Shown one piece after another: positions 46,185 through 54,630 of a stretch of 64,000 nucleotides of DNA. Numbering within the stretch: the stretch's first letter is position 1; each line of letters begins with the position of its first letter. Made by a program: the position numbers and the translations under genes. This DNA comes from an uncultured Gemmatimonadales bacterium (GTDB lineage Bacteria > Gemmatimonadota > Gemmatimonadetes > JACCXV01 > JAHWKZ01), in NCBI GenBank assembly GCA_947259315.1, contig CAMYLR010000004.1, forward strand, positions 45,406 to 109,405, given 5' to 3'. The notes below the pieces were generated by a model. It saw nothing but the letters and a program-made list of their open reading frames with translations. It had not been told where the DNA came from and ran no database searches.

Positions 46185-46902
46185 CGCCCTCGTCATCGTC
46201 CCCACCTACGACGAGCGGAAGAACCTGCAACCGCTAGTACAAGAAATCCTAACCCAGAGTGAGCGCTTGGAAGTTCTCGTCATCGACGACGCTTCTCCCG
46301 ATGGTACCGGAGAGATCGCCGAGGCGCTGGCGAACGACGACGAACGGGTCCACGTCATCCACCGGCCGGGCAAGCTCGGTCTAGGAACGGCTTACATCGA
46401 CGGTTTTCGCTTCGCGCTCGAGCACAACTACCAGCTGGTGTTCGAGATGGACGCCGATTTCTCACATGATCCGCGCCATCTGCCGGAGTTTCTGGAGTTA
46501 GCCGACGACTTCGATGTGGTGATCGGCTCGCGCTATACTCGCGGCGTGACCGTGGTCAACTGGCCGATGGGGCGGCTGTTGTTGTCGTGGCTGGCCAATG
46601 CTTACGCCCGAACGGTGACCGGGTTGCCGCTCAACGATCTGACCAGCGGGTTCAAGTGTTATCGGCGCAAGGTTCTCGAAACGATCGACCTCGACCGTAT
46701 CCACTCCACCGGCTATGCGTTCCAAATCGAAACCGTGTTCCGCGCGGATCGGGCGGGCTTTCGGCTGGTAGAGATCCCGATCGTGTTTGTCGATCGTAAC
46801 GTCGGCAGCAGCAAGATGAACCGGTCGATCGTCTGGGAAGCGATTTGGATGGTATGGCGGATGCGTTTGTGGCGTATCAAACATTCGCTTGATCGGTCGT
46901 GA
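46177..46902 (+). CDS. Polyprenol-monophosphomannose synthase-like GT2 (DPM1 family)
   Basis: A 241-residue cytoplasmic-face enzyme that transfers a hexose to a polyprenyl phosphate. Motifs: VIVPTYDERKNLQPLV, VIDDASPDGTGEIAE, MDADFSHDPRHLPEF (the DxD metal site), GSRYTRG, and EIPIVFVDRNVGSSKMNRSIV. No C-terminal membrane helices, as in the soluble bacterial and archaeal form. ATG 46177 is favoured over 46153 because MRDALVIVPTYDE is the normal start. It overlaps the antiporter end and the dapF start. Confidence 0.9.
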   Translation: MRDALVIVPTYDERKNLQPLVQEILTQSERLEVLVIDDASPDGTGEIAEALANDDERVHVIHRPGKLGLGTAYIDGFRFALEHNYQLVFEMDADFSHDPRHLPEFLELADDFDVVIGSRYTRGVTVVNWPMGRLLLSWLANAYARTVTGLPLNDLTSGFKCYRRKVLETIDLDRIHSTGYAFQIETVFRADRAGFRLVEIPIVFVDRNVGSSKMNRSIVWEAIWMVWRMRLWRIKHSLDRS

Positions 46903-47732
46903 AGTCACGCTCGTTCCTGAAGATGTCGGGCGGCGGGAACGATTTCGTCGTGTTCGACAACCGTTCGGCGTGGTTTCCGGGTGGCGGCGAGCCGGTTGTC
47001 CGCCTATGTCGACGGGGATTGGGGGTCGGCGCAGACGCGGTGCTGTTGCTGGAAGCGGATCCCGAGGCCGACCTGAGGATGGTGTACTACAACGCCGACG
47101 GCAGCGAGGCCCCAATGTGCGGAAACGGGGTGATGTGTGTCGCCCGTTACGCGCGGATGATCGGTTTCGCGAGCCAACCATTGATCCACGTAGCGACCGG
47201 AAGCGGAATCCTCGAGGCCCGTGTGGACGACCCCGCCAAACCGACCGTGCGATTACGGCTTCCCGAGCCGACCGGCCTCGTTACGAGCTACCCGGACCTG
47301 GAGAGCTCCACCTACGCACACGTCGGCTTTGTCGACACGTCGACCCCGCACGTCGTGGCCACGGTTGAGAACGTCGCCAGCCACGATATTCGCGGGGAAG
47401 GGAAGCGTCTGAGGCTGGACCCGCGATGGCAGCCCGCCGGCACAAACGTCGATTTCGTGACGATCGTCGATCGCCACCACATCCGCATGCGGACTTTCGA
47501 GCGTGGAGTCGAAGCGGAAACCCTATCGTGTGGAACCGGCGCCGTGGCGGCGGCGATACTGGGATCCCTCTGGGGGTCCGCAGAACCCCCGATCCGAGTC
47601 GAAACCAGCGGTGGGTACCCGCTCGAGGTCGATTTCAACGCGACTGGTGGAGAGGACGGCGCAGCTCCGTTCGCTCCACATCTCACCGGTCACGCGCGCA
47701 TCGTGTACTCCGGCGTCCTGGACGAGATCTAA
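46899..47732 (+). CDS. dapF: Diaminopimelate epimerase
   Basis: Interconverts LL- and meso-diaminopimelate for lysine and peptidoglycan. The 277-residue protein has KMSGGGNDFVVFDNR and both catalytic cysteines, in MCGNGVMC and in SCGTGAVA. The RTFERGVEAETLSCGTG stretch is diagnostic. GTG start overlaps the preceding glycosyltransferase stop. It is the last gene of the long plus-strand envelope cluster. Confidence 0.94.
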   Translation: MKSRSFLKMSGGGNDFVVFDNRSAWFPGGGEPVVRLCRRGLGVGADAVLLLEADPEADLRMVYYNADGSEAPMCGNGVMCVARYARMIGFASQPLIHVATGSGILEARVDDPAKPTVRLRLPEPTGLVTSYPDLESSTYAHVGFVDTSTPHVVATVENVASHDIRGEGKRLRLDPRWQPAGTNVDFVTIVDRHHIRMRTFERGVEAETLSCGTGAVAAAILGSLWGSAEPPIRVETSGGYPLEVDFNATGGEDGAAPFAPHLTGHARIVYSGVLDEI

Positions 47733-47765
47733 GACGCCACAACGCGCAAAACGCCGGTCCGTCGG

Positions 47766-47794
47766 TTGATCGAGCACGATGGCGACAGTACTTT
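47766..47794 (+). promoter_or_regulatory. Candidate leuS promoter
   Basis: TTGATC (47766-47771) and TACTTT (47789-47794) are spaced 17 bases apart between dapF and leuS. The predicted start near 47801 places the hairpin at 47821-47855 inside the leuS leader. Both hexamers are imperfect. Confidence 0.4.
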
Positions 47795-47820
47795 GACACC
47801 CGTCTGATGCGTGATCACTG

Positions 47821-47855
47821 GCGGCGGGAGCAGGTTCCCGCCGCTCTCCGTTTTT
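47821..47855 (+). terminator. Intrinsic terminator/attenuator hairpin in the leuS leader
   Basis: A perfect 9-bp stem, GCGGCGGGA (47821-47829) with TCCCGCCGC (47836-47844), closes a 6-base loop and is followed by TTTTT (47851-47855). It ends 19 bases before the leuS ATG, leaving no room for a promoter after it. It may end dapF transcription, but any leuS mRNA must read through it, which implies conditional termination. A 23-codon open frame (47807-47878, MRDHWRREQVPAAL onwards) runs across the hairpin and overlaps the leuS ATG. Confidence 0.7.
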
Positions 47856-47874
47856 ACCCCCACAAAAGCGAAAC

Positions 47875-50355
47875 ATGACCGAGCATCGTTATGACCCCCA
47901 CGCCATCGAGCCCAAGTGGCGTGCCGAGTGGGAAGCGAAAGATCTGTTCCGGGCCGACCTCGAGGCCGCCACGGACCCTTGCTACGCGCTGGTCATGTTC
48001 GCCTACCCGTCCGGCGATCGACTCCACGTCGGCCACTGGTACCACTACGGGCCAGCCGACACGTGGGCCCGGTTTCAGCGCATGCGTGGGCGATCGGTCT
48101 TCGAGCCCTTTGGGTTCGATGCATTCGGTCTACCAGCCGAGAACTATGCCGTGCGGACCGGAATCCACCCCAAAGACTCGACCGATCGCAACGTCGCCAC
48201 GATGATCGAGCAGCTCAAGACGATGGGCGCAATGTGGGACTGGGAACGCACGCTAAACACCAGCGAGCCGGCGTACTACAAGTGGACCCAGTGGCTTTTT
48301 CTCGAGCTCTATCGGACCGGGCTGGCGTACCGGCAAGCCGCGCCCGTTTGGTGGTGCCCGACCGACCAAACCGTGCTTGCAAACGAGCAAGTCGTCGAAG
48401 GCAACGTCTGCGAACGTTGTGGCTCTGACGTCGAGAAGCGGGATCTCACCCAATGGTTCTTCAAGATCACGGACTACGCCGACGAGTTGCTGGACGGACT
48501 CGACGAGGTCGACTGGCCGGAGAGAACAAAGACGCTTCAACGCAACTGGATCGGGCGGTCGACTGGGGTCGAGATCGATTGGCAAGTGACTGACCGAGAG
48601 GCGACGATCAAGACGTTTACTACGCGGCCGGACACGCTCTATGGCGTCACGTTCCTCGCATTGGCACCGGAGCACGATGCGTTGGACGACATCATGAGCG
48701 ATGCGCATCGAGCCAAAGTCGACGCTTACCGCGAGCGGGCCCGGCGACTCTCGGAGATCGAGCGTACATCAACCGAGGCCGAAAAAACGGGCGAGTTCAC
48801 CGGCGCCTACGCTATCCACCCCTTGACGGGGAAACAGGTGCCGATTTGGGTTGCGGACTTTGTGCTCGCTGGGTACGGAACCGGAGCGATTCAGGGTGTC
48901 CCCGCACACGACGAGCGCGACTTCGATTTCGTCCGGGCGATGGATCTGCCGGTCGTCTGGGTGATCGAACCCGAGTCCACCGATCACGGACGCGACCAAG
49001 CCTATACCGGCCACGGTCGGGTGATCGCATCGGGTCCTTACAGCGGCATGCGATCAGAGGAGATGCTCGAACAGGTCACGGCGGATCTGGTCGCCAAAGG
49101 AGACGCGAAAGCGACCGTCCACTACCGCATTCGCGATTGGCTCATATCGAGGCAACGCTATTGGGGAGCGCCGATCCCGATCGTCCACTGCTCAGCCTGT
49201 GGGGAGGTTCCGGTGGGGGTCGAAGACCTGCCGGTAGAGCTACCGTACGATGTCGATTTCTCGTTGGGCGCCGGTAAGAGCCCGCTCGAGCGTTCGGAGT
49301 CGTTCATGAACGTGGCCTGCCCCAGCTGCGGCGCTGAGGCGCACCGCGACCCCGACACGATGGACACATTCGTCGACTCAGCATGGTATTTCCTGCGGTA
49401 TTTGTCACCTGACGACGACGAGCGGCCATGGAATCGAGAGCTGGTCGATCGGTGGTGCCCGATCTACCAGTACTCAGGCGGGATCGAGCACGCGGTCCTG
49501 CACCTGTTGTACGCTCGATTCATGGTCAAGGCGATGCGGGACCTGGGACACCTCGGGATAAGCGAGCCTTTTCAACGGCTCGTTCATCAAGGCACGATCA
49601 CCAACCGCGGGACGAAAATGTCCAAGTCCCGCGACAACGTGATCAGCCCCGACGACTACATCGATGAGTACGGCGCCGACGCTTTCCGTACCTACCTGAT
49701 GTTCGGTTTCGCGTTCACCGAGGGTGGCGACTGGAAAGACGAGGGGATCAAGGCTGTCGCCGCTTGGCTGCAGCGGGTGTGGCGACTGGTCGACCGGCAT
49801 CGGGACCTGTGGGGTAAAGACGCTGGCGGCGACCACGAACCCACAGACTCGGACGCAGCACGAGCGCTGCGCCTCGTTCTGCACCGATCGGTGAAGGGAG
49901 CGACCGAGGATCTCGCCAGCTGGCAGTTCAACACCGCCATCGCACGGATCATGGAGCTCGTCAACGAGTGTTACCAATACGCACCGGTCGAAGAAACAGG
50001 TGAACCTGAGGATCCGTCGCTCATGCGCACGGCGATCGAAACGGTGATCCGACTCCTCGCACCCATCGCGCCCCACCTCAGCGAAGAGCTGTGGGTCATG
50101 ACCGGTCAGCAGCCACCGCTGATCGACGCTGGATGGCCCGACTACGATCCCGAGATCCTGCGCACCGACGAGGTGACGATCGTGATTCAGGTCAATGGGA
50201 AGGTGCGCGACGAGATGCGTGTCCCACGCGACTTGCCGGATCAAGAGGTCGAGGCCCGAGCCCTGGCCCATGGTCGGATCCCGGAGCTCCTCGACGGTCA
50301 ACAGGTTCGGAAGGTGATCGTCGTTCCGAACAAACTGGTGAGCTTGGTCGTCTAA
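47875..50355 (+). CDS. leuS: Leucyl-tRNA synthetase
   Basis: Class Ia synthetase charging tRNA-Leu. The 826-residue protein contains YPSGDRLHVGHWYHY (HIGH motif), FEPFGFDAFGLPAENYA, the editing domain (TTRPDTLYGVTFLALAPEH, GTGAIQGVPAHDERDF), TMDTFVDSAWYFLRYLSP, and the KMSKS loop NRGTKMSKSRDNVISPDDYI. The anticodon-binding and C-terminal domains (VIQVNGKVRDEMRVP) are present. An attenuator-like hairpin lies just upstream. Confidence 0.96.
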   Translation: MTEHRYDPHAIEPKWRAEWEAKDLFRADLEAATDPCYALVMFAYPSGDRLHVGHWYHYGPADTWARFQRMRGRSVFEPFGFDAFGLPAENYAVRTGIHPKDSTDRNVATMIEQLKTMGAMWDWERTLNTSEPAYYKWTQWLFLELYRTGLAYRQAAPVWWCPTDQTVLANEQVVEGNVCERCGSDVEKRDLTQWFFKITDYADELLDGLDEVDWPERTKTLQRNWIGRSTGVEIDWQVTDREATIKTFTTRPDTLYGVTFLALAPEHDALDDIMSDAHRAKVDAYRERARRLSEIERTSTEAEKTGEFTGAYAIHPLTGKQVPIWVADFVLAGYGTGAIQGVPAHDERDFDFVRAMDLPVVWVIEPESTDHGRDQAYTGHGRVIASGPYSGMRSEEMLEQVTADLVAKGDAKATVHYRIRDWLISRQRYWGAPIPIVHCSACGEVPVGVEDLPVELPYDVDFSLGAGKSPLERSESFMNVACPSCGAEAHRDPDTMDTFVDSAWYFLRYLSPDDDERPWNRELVDRWCPIYQYSGGIEHAVLHLLYARFMVKAMRDLGHLGISEPFQRLVHQGTITNRGTKMSKSRDNVISPDDYIDEYGADAFRTYLMFGFAFTEGGDWKDEGIKAVAAWLQRVWRLVDRHRDLWGKDAGGDHEPTDSDAARALRLVLHRSVKGATEDLASWQFNTAIARIMELVNECYQYAPVEETGEPEDPSLMRTAIETVIRLLAPIAPHLSEELWVMTGQQPPLIDAGWPDYDPEILRTDEVTIVIQVNGKVRDEMRVPRDLPDQEVEARALAHGRIPELLDGQQVRKVIVVPNKLVSLVV

Positions 50356-50385
50356 CCCGGCGCACCCGCCAGGAGTTTTCTCATA

Positions 50386-51066
50386 ATGCGAGTCCTCTCG
50401 ACCAAGAACACGGCGTGGCGCGATTCGTATGACCGCATTCGGCGCTGGAGCTTGCTGGTCGCTATCGGATTGCACGCGATAATCCTGCTGGCCCTGCCGC
50501 GGGTGATCGCCGATCGAATCCACGAGTCACTGATCCCGTCACCAAACGTGTTCATTATCCCGGGTGGGCCCGGCAGCGAGATGGAGGTGGTAGCGCTCCA
50601 ACCGCCATCCGAGGAAGTCGCCGAGACGCAGCCCGAGCCCGAACCGGTCGAAGAGGTCGTCGAGGTGGAGATCGCCGAGGTTCCGATCGAGGAAACGGTG
50701 GCCGAGGTCGAGGCCGCTCCCAGCGAAGGCGAGGGTCGCGATGACGGCGAGCCGGAAGGGGAGGGTACGACCGAACCGGCTGCTGGCAGAGGGGGCGGGA
50801 TCGTCAGCTCGCCACGGCCGCTGCATCTGGTCGTTCCGCGTATCCCGGACGGCCTCGACAAGAAGCGGGTCCGCGGCTCGACGGTCCACCTGTTGGTCGA
50901 GGTGCTCGCCGACGGTTCAGTAGGCGAAGTCAGGATCGAGAAGGGGAGTCGCTTCGCGGTGCTCGACACGGCCGCGCTGACAGCCGCCAAGCAGATGCTG
51001 TACATGCCCGCCCAACGCGGCGGAAGCGGGGTCGTTCAATGGACCCGCGCGGAAATGCGCTTCTAG
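50386..51066 (+). CDS. TonB-family energy-transducing protein
   Basis: A 226-residue protein: one transmembrane helix (about 22-45, SLLVAIGLHAIILLALP), a periplasmic Glu/Pro-rich spacer (about 65-135, PEPEPVEEVVEVEIAE), and a C-terminal TonB-like domain (about 150-226, VHLLVEVLADGSVGEVRIEKGS, AKQMLYMPAQRGG). TonB couples ExbBD proton flow to outer-membrane receptors, one of which begins at 63405. ExbB and ExbD are not in the window. The gene lies between leuS and the microcompartment operon, which has its own promoter. Confidence 0.82.
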   Translation: MRVLSTKNTAWRDSYDRIRRWSLLVAIGLHAIILLALPRVIADRIHESLIPSPNVFIIPGGPGSEMEVVALQPPSEEVAETQPEPEPVEEVVEVEIAEVPIEETVAEVEAAPSEGEGRDDGEPEGEGTTEPAAGRGGGIVSSPRPLHLVVPRIPDGLDKKRVRGSTVHLLVEVLADGSVGEVRIEKGSRFAVLDTAALTAAKQMLYMPAQRGGSGVVQWTRAEMRF

Positions 51067-51080
51067 GACCGCCTCACCGC

Positions 51081-51109
51081 TTGACCCGCCTAGACCGCGC
51101 TCCTAGACT
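51081..51109 (+). promoter_or_regulatory. Promoter of the microcompartment operon
   Basis: TTGACC (51081-51086) and TAGACT (51104-51109) are spaced 17 bases apart in the 87-base gap before the EutL-like gene. The expected start near 51116 gives a leader of about 38 bases. A short inverted repeat (CTCC-TC-GGAG) sits at the start point. Confidence 0.6.
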
Positions 51110-51153
51110 CCTCGGAGCTTGACCGAGCAACCCCCAAACCCGGATCCGACTGC

Positions 51154-51810
51154 ATGGTGACCACTACACTCGCGCCGCGTGTTCTCGCGGTCCGGAAAAT
51201 CCCGAACATCGCGCCGTCGCTGGTCGATGCGCTGGGGTTGCGGCCCTCACACGCCGCGATCGGGTTCCTCACCGTAGATCAGGACGATCCCACATATGTG
51301 GCGGTCGACGACGCGACCAAGAAGGCCGAAGTCGACGTCGTCTTCACGCGCACCTTCTACCGCGATTCAGCGCGCTCGATCTTGGGGTCACCCGCCGCCG
51401 AGACCTTGGTAATAATCGCTGGAGATCGCCTCGGGGAAGTCGAAGCCGGAATGGATGCTACGCTGACTTACCTCGAGTCGCGTATCAGCTATCGTTCGGC
51501 TGACGACGAAGGGCGTTCTCCATACCTGGCGCACCTCGTCGCTCAGACCGGCAGTTATCTGTCGGAGCGAGCCGGAATCGAACGCGGCCAGGCGCTGGGG
51601 TACCTAAAGGCGACGCCGCTTGAGGCGGTCTTCGGGCTTGACCAGGCGCTCAAAGCCGCCGACGTACAGGTGGGGGAGTGGATCGAGCCGCCGACACCGA
51701 CCAACATGGGCGGTGCCCTGGTGACCGGCACCGAGGCCGACTGCCGCGCAGCGTGCGAGGCCTTTGAAGCCGCCGTCAAGTCCGTCTGCGCCGACCCGGT
51801 ACGGTACTGA
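51154..51810 (+). CDS. BMC-T shell protein, EutL-like
   Basis: A 218-residue tandem-BMC shell protein forming pseudohexameric trimers. It matches EutL along its length: RVLAVRKIPNIAPSLVDALGL, GFLTVDQDDPTYVAVDDATKKA, FTRTFYRDSARS, LVAQTGSYLSERAGI, PLEAVFGLDQALKAADV and PPTPTNMGGALVTG. EutL pores are gated in crystal structures and are thought to pass larger cofactors. First gene of the operon; the BMC-H gene starts 2 bases after its stop. Only EutL-type trimers are seen here; no PduB- or CcmO-like protein is present. Confidence 0.92.
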   Translation: MVTTTLAPRVLAVRKIPNIAPSLVDALGLRPSHAAIGFLTVDQDDPTYVAVDDATKKAEVDVVFTRTFYRDSARSILGSPAAETLVIIAGDRLGEVEAGMDATLTYLESRISYRSADDEGRSPYLAHLVAQTGSYLSERAGIERGQALGYLKATPLEAVFGLDQALKAADVQVGEWIEPPTPTNMGGALVTGTEADCRAACEAFEAAVKSVCADPVRY

Positions 51811-51812
51811 AG

Positions 51813-52409
51813 ATGGCTGGAAACGCCCTCGGCCTGATCGAGACCCTCGGTTTTGTGGGCGCCACCGAGGCCACCGATGCGATGGCGAAGGCCGCCCCGG
51901 TCGAGTTTCTGAAGCGTGAGTATGCAAACGGTGGCCTGGTCACGATCCTCGTGCGTGGCGACGTGGCCGCGGTCAAGGCCGCGACCGATGCCGGTGCGGT
52001 GGCCGCCGCAAAGGTCGGTGAGCTCGTCGCCGTCCACGTCATACCGCGACCGCATCAAGGAACCGACCAACTGATCGACGTCCTGCCAGAGAACTACTCC
52101 TTATCGCCGTCCTATCCGATCGGGCAACGGTCCAAACCGAGTGCGGAACCGCCAACGCCTCCCAAACCGACTGTCGCTCCGACAACCGAAGTCACGACGA
52201 AGCCCGCCGCCCAACCGGTATCGGTTACCGACCTCCAAGCGCGATGCCTGACGGCGATACGGCGTGCTGGGGAGCAGGGCATATCGCTGCCTGAGCTCGG
52301 GACAGCGCTCGGGACGGAGTGGCGCAGACTGATCGGCCCAGTCAAGCAGCTGCTCGATCGTGGCACCATCGAAAAGGTCGAGAGCCGCTACTACCCGGCT
52401 AACGAGTGA
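51813..52409 (+). CDS. BMC-H shell protein with C-terminal winged-helix extension (EutK-like)
   Basis: A 198-residue protein in three parts. Residues 1-90 are a Pfam00936 BMC domain ([45 protein letters not shown]). A Pro/Thr-rich linker spans about 105-137. Residues 138-198 look like a winged helix-turn-helix (LTAIRRAGEQGISLPELGTAL, then IGPVKQLLDRGTIEKVESRYY). The domain order is that of E. coli EutK, whose C-terminal domain has a nucleic-acid-binding fold. It may display the extension inside the shell. The following ParA gene overlaps its stop. Confidence 0.88.
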   Translation: MAGNALGLIETLGFVGATEATDAMAKAAPVEFLKREYANGGLVTILVRGDVAAVKAATDAGAVAAAKVGELVAVHVIPRPHQGTDQLIDVLPENYSLSPSYPIGQRSKPSAEPPTPPKPTVAPTTEVTTKPAAQPVSVTDLQARCLTAIRRAGEQGISLPELGTALGTEWRRLIGPVKQLLDRGTIEKVESRYYPANE

Positions 52410-53221
52410 TGCGGCAACCGTACGCGCTCGTGTTTGCCAACGCGAAGGGCGGGGTAGGGAAGACCACGTCGGCGGTCCACGTCGCCGGCGCGTTCGCCGA
52501 AACCGGCATCGAGACGGTGCTCATTGACCTTGATCCTCAAGCTTCGGCAACCCGTCACCTAGGGGTCGATCCCGACGACCTGGAAGTCACCGTCACCGAT
52601 GTATTGATCGATCCGGCCGGAGGACTCGCGCGCGCAACGGTGCCGACGCGCTACGAGCGGCTGTTCTGCGTTCCGGCCCACGAGAGCCTGGGCCAGATGG
52701 AATCCGAGCTGGCCAACGTCCCGGGCCGCGAGGAGCTCCTGTCGGACGCCTGGGACGCCGGGCCGGAGCTACCGTACCGCATGGCGATCATCGATGTCCC
52801 GCCGGCGCTGTCGCTCTACACCGTGAACGCGTTGCGGCTGGCCGACACGGTCCTGATTCCGGTCCAGACGCACCCGTTCGCGCTCAATGCAGTACCCCGC
52901 ACCCTCGACCTCATCGACAAGGTTCGACGGCGACTCAACCCGCGGCTGGATCTCTTGGGTTACTTGGCCACGCTTTACGATCGCCGCACGCGCGTCGGTC
53001 GCGAATGCCTGGCGACGATGGAAGACACGTGGGGAGAGCTCCTGTTCCGAGAACCGATTCCGATCAACATCGCGCTCGCCGAAGCGGCCCGCGAAGGAAG
53101 GTTGCTGTTCGAGGTCGACGCCAACTCCACCGGTGCGGCCGCTTATTACAGTGTGGCCGCCGAGATCGCTGAACGATTGGCCGCCCGGCGTGATGAGGCG
53201 GTCGTGAAACAGGCGTCGTGA
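52406..53221 (+). CDS. ParA/MinD-family ATPase encoded within the microcompartment operon (McdA-like candidate)
   Basis: A 271-residue deviant Walker-A ATPase: FANAKGGVGKTTSAVH (signature Lys present), Walker A-prime DLDPQASATRHLG, and Walker B MAIIDVPPALS. No N-terminal helix-turn-helix, so it is of the short, cargo-positioning ParA/Soj type. GTG 52406 (or ATG 52409) overlaps the BMC-H stop and the next gene overlaps its end, so it is an integral operon member. By analogy with McdA, which spaces carboxysomes over the nucleoid, it may distribute this compartment; that role is inferred. Confidence 0.88.
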   Translation: MMRQPYALVFANAKGGVGKTTSAVHVAGAFAETGIETVLIDLDPQASATRHLGVDPDDLEVTVTDVLIDPAGGLARATVPTRYERLFCVPAHESLGQMESELANVPGREELLSDAWDAGPELPYRMAIIDVPPALSLYTVNALRLADTVLIPVQTHPFALNAVPRTLDLIDKVRRRLNPRLDLLGYLATLYDRRTRVGRECLATMEDTWGELLFREPIPINIALAEAAREGRLLFEVDANSTGAAAYYSVAAEIAERLAARRDEAVVKQAS

Positions 53222-53541
53222 CTGTGCGCGGACGCGGCAACCGGCCCATCGTCTCCGCCGATGACGTGCGCGCGGTGCACCGCGACGGGAGCTTTCAACT
53301 GCTCGTCCCCGAGCATGCGATCATCACACCGCTGGCCAGGGAAGAGGCTGACCGCTACGGAATCGAGCTCGTCAAGAGGGGCGACACCCCAAACCCGCCG
53401 GCCACTGATCGTCACATCCCAACCTGCGACCCGAGCGATGTGGAGCGGGTCGTCGAACGAGTCCGTGGTCTAGTGCCGGAAGCGGATGCGACGCAAGTAC
53501 GTCAGATCGTGGAGCGCGTCCTAACACGTTGGGGTCGGTGA
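53218..53541 (+). CDS. Small BMC-operon protein with EutQ-like N-terminus; possible ParA partner
   Basis: A 107-residue protein I cannot assign firmly. Residues about 8-50 ([32 protein letters not shown]) resemble the short N-terminal segment found in EutQ and some BMC-associated cobalamin enzymes. After a Pro-rich hinge, two amphipathic helices end the protein ([25 protein letters not shown]), resembling encapsulation peptides. A tryptophan lies three residues from the end; a near-C-terminal Trp is a reported hallmark of McdB, the partner of McdA. GTG overlaps the ParA stop; pta overlaps its end. Confidence 0.75.
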   Translation: MTVRGRGNRPIVSADDVRAVHRDGSFQLLVPEHAIITPLAREEADRYGIELVKRGDTPNPPATDRHIPTCDPSDVERVVERVRGLVPEADATQVRQIVERVLTRWGR

Positions 53542-54551
53542 ACCCTTCACAACTGATCGCCGATTTGAGAAGCCGAGCGGCGGCCGAGAAACATCGTGTC
53601 GTGCTCGCCGATGGTGCGGACCCGCGGGCGGTGCAAGCTGCCCAGGTGATTCGCGAGCTTAACATCGCCGACGTCACACTGCTGGGTGGCGGTTACGCCA
53701 TCCGCGAGGCCGCTGAGAAGGCCGGCGTTGGCCTCGAGGGCGTCGAAGTCATCGCGCCGGCGCAATCGCCACGGCTCGATACCTATGCCGAAGGGTTTCG
53801 CGCCCTACAAGCGAGCCGCGACCGCGAGCTGAGCGTGGATGAAGCGCGGACGGCGCTCGAGGATCCGCTGGTGTTTGGCGCTTATCTCGTTCAGCGCGGT
53901 GAGGCCGATGGTTGCGTGGCGGGCAACCTGTCAACGACCGCCGAAACGGTTCGGGCCGCGATCCGCGTTATCGGGCCCGCGAGTGGGATCCGCACGGTCT
54001 CGTCGGTCTTCCTCCTTATCGGCGATCAGGGCGCGTTCACCTTTGGTGACTGCGGTGTCGTTCCTGAACCAACATCCAACCAGTTAGCCGACATCGCGAT
54101 CGCGTCGGCGGCAACCCACCGAGCCCTGGTCCGAGAGGAGCCCAAGGTCGCGCTGCTGTCGTTCTCAACCAAGGGGAGCGCCTCTCATCCCAAGGTCGAT
54201 CTGGTGGTTGAGGCGGTCGGAATCGCGCGTTCTCGCCGACCGGGACTCATCGTGGATGGGGAGCTGCAGGTCGATGCGGCCATCGTTTCTGAGGTGGCTC
54301 GCTCGAAGGCGCCCGACAGCCCCGTGGAGGGACGCGCCAACGTCCTCGTCTTTCCCGACTTGAATAGCGGCAACATCGGTTATAAACTGGCACAGCGATT
54401 GGCGGGCATGATTGCGCTCGGACCGTTGCTCCAAGGACTGGCGGCTCCGATGCACGATCTCTCACGAGGCGCTTCGGTCGACGATATCGTCAACGTCACC
54501 GCGATCGCCTGCCTGCAAGCGATTGAACGCGAGCCGTCCGGCCGTCGCTGA
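53538..54551 (+). CDS. Phosphate acyltransferase (phosphotransacetylase, EutD/Pta type)
   Basis: A 337-residue PTA_PTB-family enzyme interconverting acyl-CoA and acyl phosphate. Motifs: [79 protein letters not shown] and [18 protein letters not shown]. In metabolosomes this step recycles CoA from the aldehyde dehydrogenase product. It is the Pta/EutD fold rather than PduL. GTG 53538 overlaps the upstream stop; no N-terminal encapsulation helix is evident, as the conserved fold begins at once. Confidence 0.92.
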   Translation: MNPSQLIADLRSRAAAEKHRVVLADGADPRAVQAAQVIRELNIADVTLLGGGYAIREAAEKAGVGLEGVEVIAPAQSPRLDTYAEGFRALQASRDRELSVDEARTALEDPLVFGAYLVQRGEADGCVAGNLSTTAETVRAAIRVIGPASGIRTVSSVFLLIGDQGAFTFGDCGVVPEPTSNQLADIAIASAATHRALVREEPKVALLSFSTKGSASHPKVDLVVEAVGIARSRRPGLIVDGELQVDAAIVSEVARSKAPDSPVEGRANVLVFPDLNSGNIGYKLAQRLAGMIALGPLLQGLAAPMHDLSRGASVDDIVNVTAIACLQAIEREPSGRR

Positions 54552-54630
54552 CAGACGACCGTTCAGGCGCGCCGCGCGCCGGCGCATCACGGGCTCACCC
54601 GAACGACTCCGTATTTGGAGGAGGAGCTGA

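Noticed and set aside
47733-47874. T-box riboswitch upstream of leuS
   Set aside because: The leader has a terminator but no AGGGTGGNACCGCG-type T-box sequence and is short; only an attenuator-like hairpin is supported.
51067-51153. Cobalamin riboswitch or regulator site before the BMC operon
   Set aside because: The gap is only 87 bases and filled by a promoter and short leader; it is too small for a cobalamin aptamer and has no B12 box.
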